This document shows positions 24,599 through 25,287 of a stretch of 25,287 bases of DNA, one piece after another. A program made the translations under genes and the position numbers. The notes under the pieces were generated by a model. The model saw nothing but the letters and a program-made list of their open reading frames with translations, had not been told where the DNA came from and did not search any database. Position 1 is the stretch's first letter. Each line of letters opens with the position of its first letter. The DNA comes from Bdellovibrionales bacterium (GTDB lineage: Bacteria > Bdellovibrionota > UBA2428): positions 1-25,287 of the forward strand of contig JAFEAR010000154.1 in the NCBI GenBank assembly GCA_018266335.1, read 5' to 3'.

Positions 24599-24611
24599 AT
24601 ATTCTAAGGTA

Positions 24612-25287
24612 ATGGGCCGCCCTTTACTTGTGCACGCACAGCAACTTTGCAAGACCTACCGCGTGCCCGTGTTGCGCCAACTCAATTTGGATCTACACGA
24701 AGGTGAGTCACTGGCGCTGGTGGGGGCGAACGGGGCGGGTAAATCCACCTTCATTAAAATTATACTGGGCTTGGTGCGTGCCGATGGTGGCTCGGGCACC
24801 CTGTTTGGCCTTCCCTTCGGAGACTCCCGTTCGCTGCTGTCGGTGGGGTATTTGCCGGAGATGCCTTCCTTCTGGCCCGAGCTAGATGCCGAAACTTTTC
24901 TCTATAAGTTAGGCGGCCTTCGGGGCATTTCGCGTAGTGAGCTTACGACGCGTGTTCCTAAAATTCTGGGTTCCCTGGGCCTAGCGCTGCGCGGCCGGCG
25001 CCCCATGGGCGATTACAGCAAGGGCATGCTTCAGCGTGCGGGCATTGCTCAGGCGCTGCTCTCCGACCCGCAACTCCTGGTGCTCGATGAACCCATGAGC
25101 GGGCTCGATCCCCGGGCGCAAGAAAAGCTCCGGCAGATTTTACTGCGCCTGCGAGAGCAGGGAAAAAGCCTCATCATCTCATCGCACGCACTAGAAGATA
25201 TTCGGTTGTTATGCGATCGCGTGGCCGTGCTTGAGAAGGGCGAAATCGTGGCCCAGGGCGCTACGGAAAAGATTCTAGAAGACCTGG
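24612..25287 (+). CDS. ABC transporter ATP-binding protein, PilH-like (3' end outside window)
   Basis: The frame is open from the ATG at 24612 to the window edge, giving at least 225 residues. Walker A is GANGAGKS (38-45), Q-loop region VGYLPEMPSFWPELDAETF, signature YSKGMLQRAGIAQALL with SKGM in place of SGGQ, Walker B LLVLDEPMSGLDP, and H-loop SHALEDI. This pattern belongs to the CcmA/NatA exporter-type ATPases, which usually pair with a separate membrane subunit. In Myxococcus xanthus an ABC ATPase of this kind (PilH) lies beside pilA and, with PilG and PilI, is needed for pilus assembly. Position here next to pilA supports the same role but does not prove it. AAGG lies only two bases before the ATG, so the start is not certain. 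Partner genes would lie beyond the window. Confidence 0.88.
   Translation, partial: MGRPLLVHAQQLCKTYRVPVLRQLNLDLHEGESLALVGANGAGKSTFIKIILGLVRADGGSGTLFGLPFGDSRSLLSVGYLPEMPSFWPELDAETFLYKLGGLRGISRSELTTRVPKILGSLGLALRGRRPMGDYSKGMLQRAGIAQALLSDPQLLVLDEPMSGLDPRAQEKLRQILLRLREQGKSLIISSHALEDIRLLCDRVAVLEKGEIVAQGATEKILEDL

Noticed and set aside
1..25287. CRISPR arrays, insertion sequences, tRNA or rRNA genes, toxin-antitoxin or defence systems
   Set aside because: No regularly spaced repeats, transposase motifs, terminal repeats, tRNA-like cloverleaf or defence-gene motifs were seen on reading. A tRNAscan or Rfam run would be needed to exclude small RNAs fully.

Overview
The window reads as chromosomal DNA of a free-living or predatory Gram-negative bacterium of the Bdellovibrionota / Myxococcota (former Deltaproteobacteria) type. 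Base composition looks moderately GC-rich. The placement rests on three things: the gene order pilB-pilT-pilC-pilS-pilR, then pilA, then an ABC ATPase resembling Myxococcus PilH; a PilA of the kind with an IGFxPEG-like stretch; and secreted or lipid-metabolism genes with cleavable signal peptides. The placement is an inference, because no rRNA gene is present. I see no tRNA, rRNA, CRISPR array, insertion sequence or prophage.

Layout. (1) 1-1430: recA on the minus strand with a clear intrinsic terminator, an unusual Thr/Ala-rich C-terminal tail and a hairpin-bearing upstream region. (2) 1680-2766: a small OmpA-like periplasmic protein and a Dps ferritin, both plus strand. (3) 2798-5528, minus strand: a 73-residue unknown protein, an alpha/beta hydrolase, trpS and pgpA, with trpS and pgpA overlapping. 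(4) 5566-12309, plus strand: a tightly packed livJ-livH-livM-livG-livF branched-chain amino-acid ABC importer that continues into rsmD, coaD and an aspartate-type aminotransferase. (5) 12313-14116: a divergent pair of unrecognised genes, a two-helix membrane protein and a 494-residue secreted protein, whose start codons are each preceded by the same 10-base motif. (6) 14118-15887, minus strand: etfB-etfA electron transfer flavoprotein. (7) 16033-25287: a type IV pilus module made of pilB, pilT, pilC, pilS, pilR, an unrecognised 225-residue protein, convergent pilA, and the start of a PilH-like ABC ATPase that runs off the window.

How the genes work together. The pilus module holds the extension ATPase, the retraction ATPase, the platform protein, the major pilin and a sensor kinase / sigma-54 activator pair. 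Directly upstream of pilA there is a textbook GG-N10-GC sigma-54 promoter, and about 165 bases further upstream lies a TGTC/GACA palindrome suited to an activator site. The sequence therefore contains a nearly complete PilS-PilR-to-pilA control circuit. The liv genes supply branched-chain amino acids, and the EtfAB pair could accept electrons from acyl-CoA dehydrogenases during their breakdown. That metabolic link is inference.

The least explained parts are the 494-residue/77-residue divergent pair with its shared motif, the 225-residue gene between pilR and pilA, the repeated stem arms around the pilB start codon, and the recA tail and leader hairpin.
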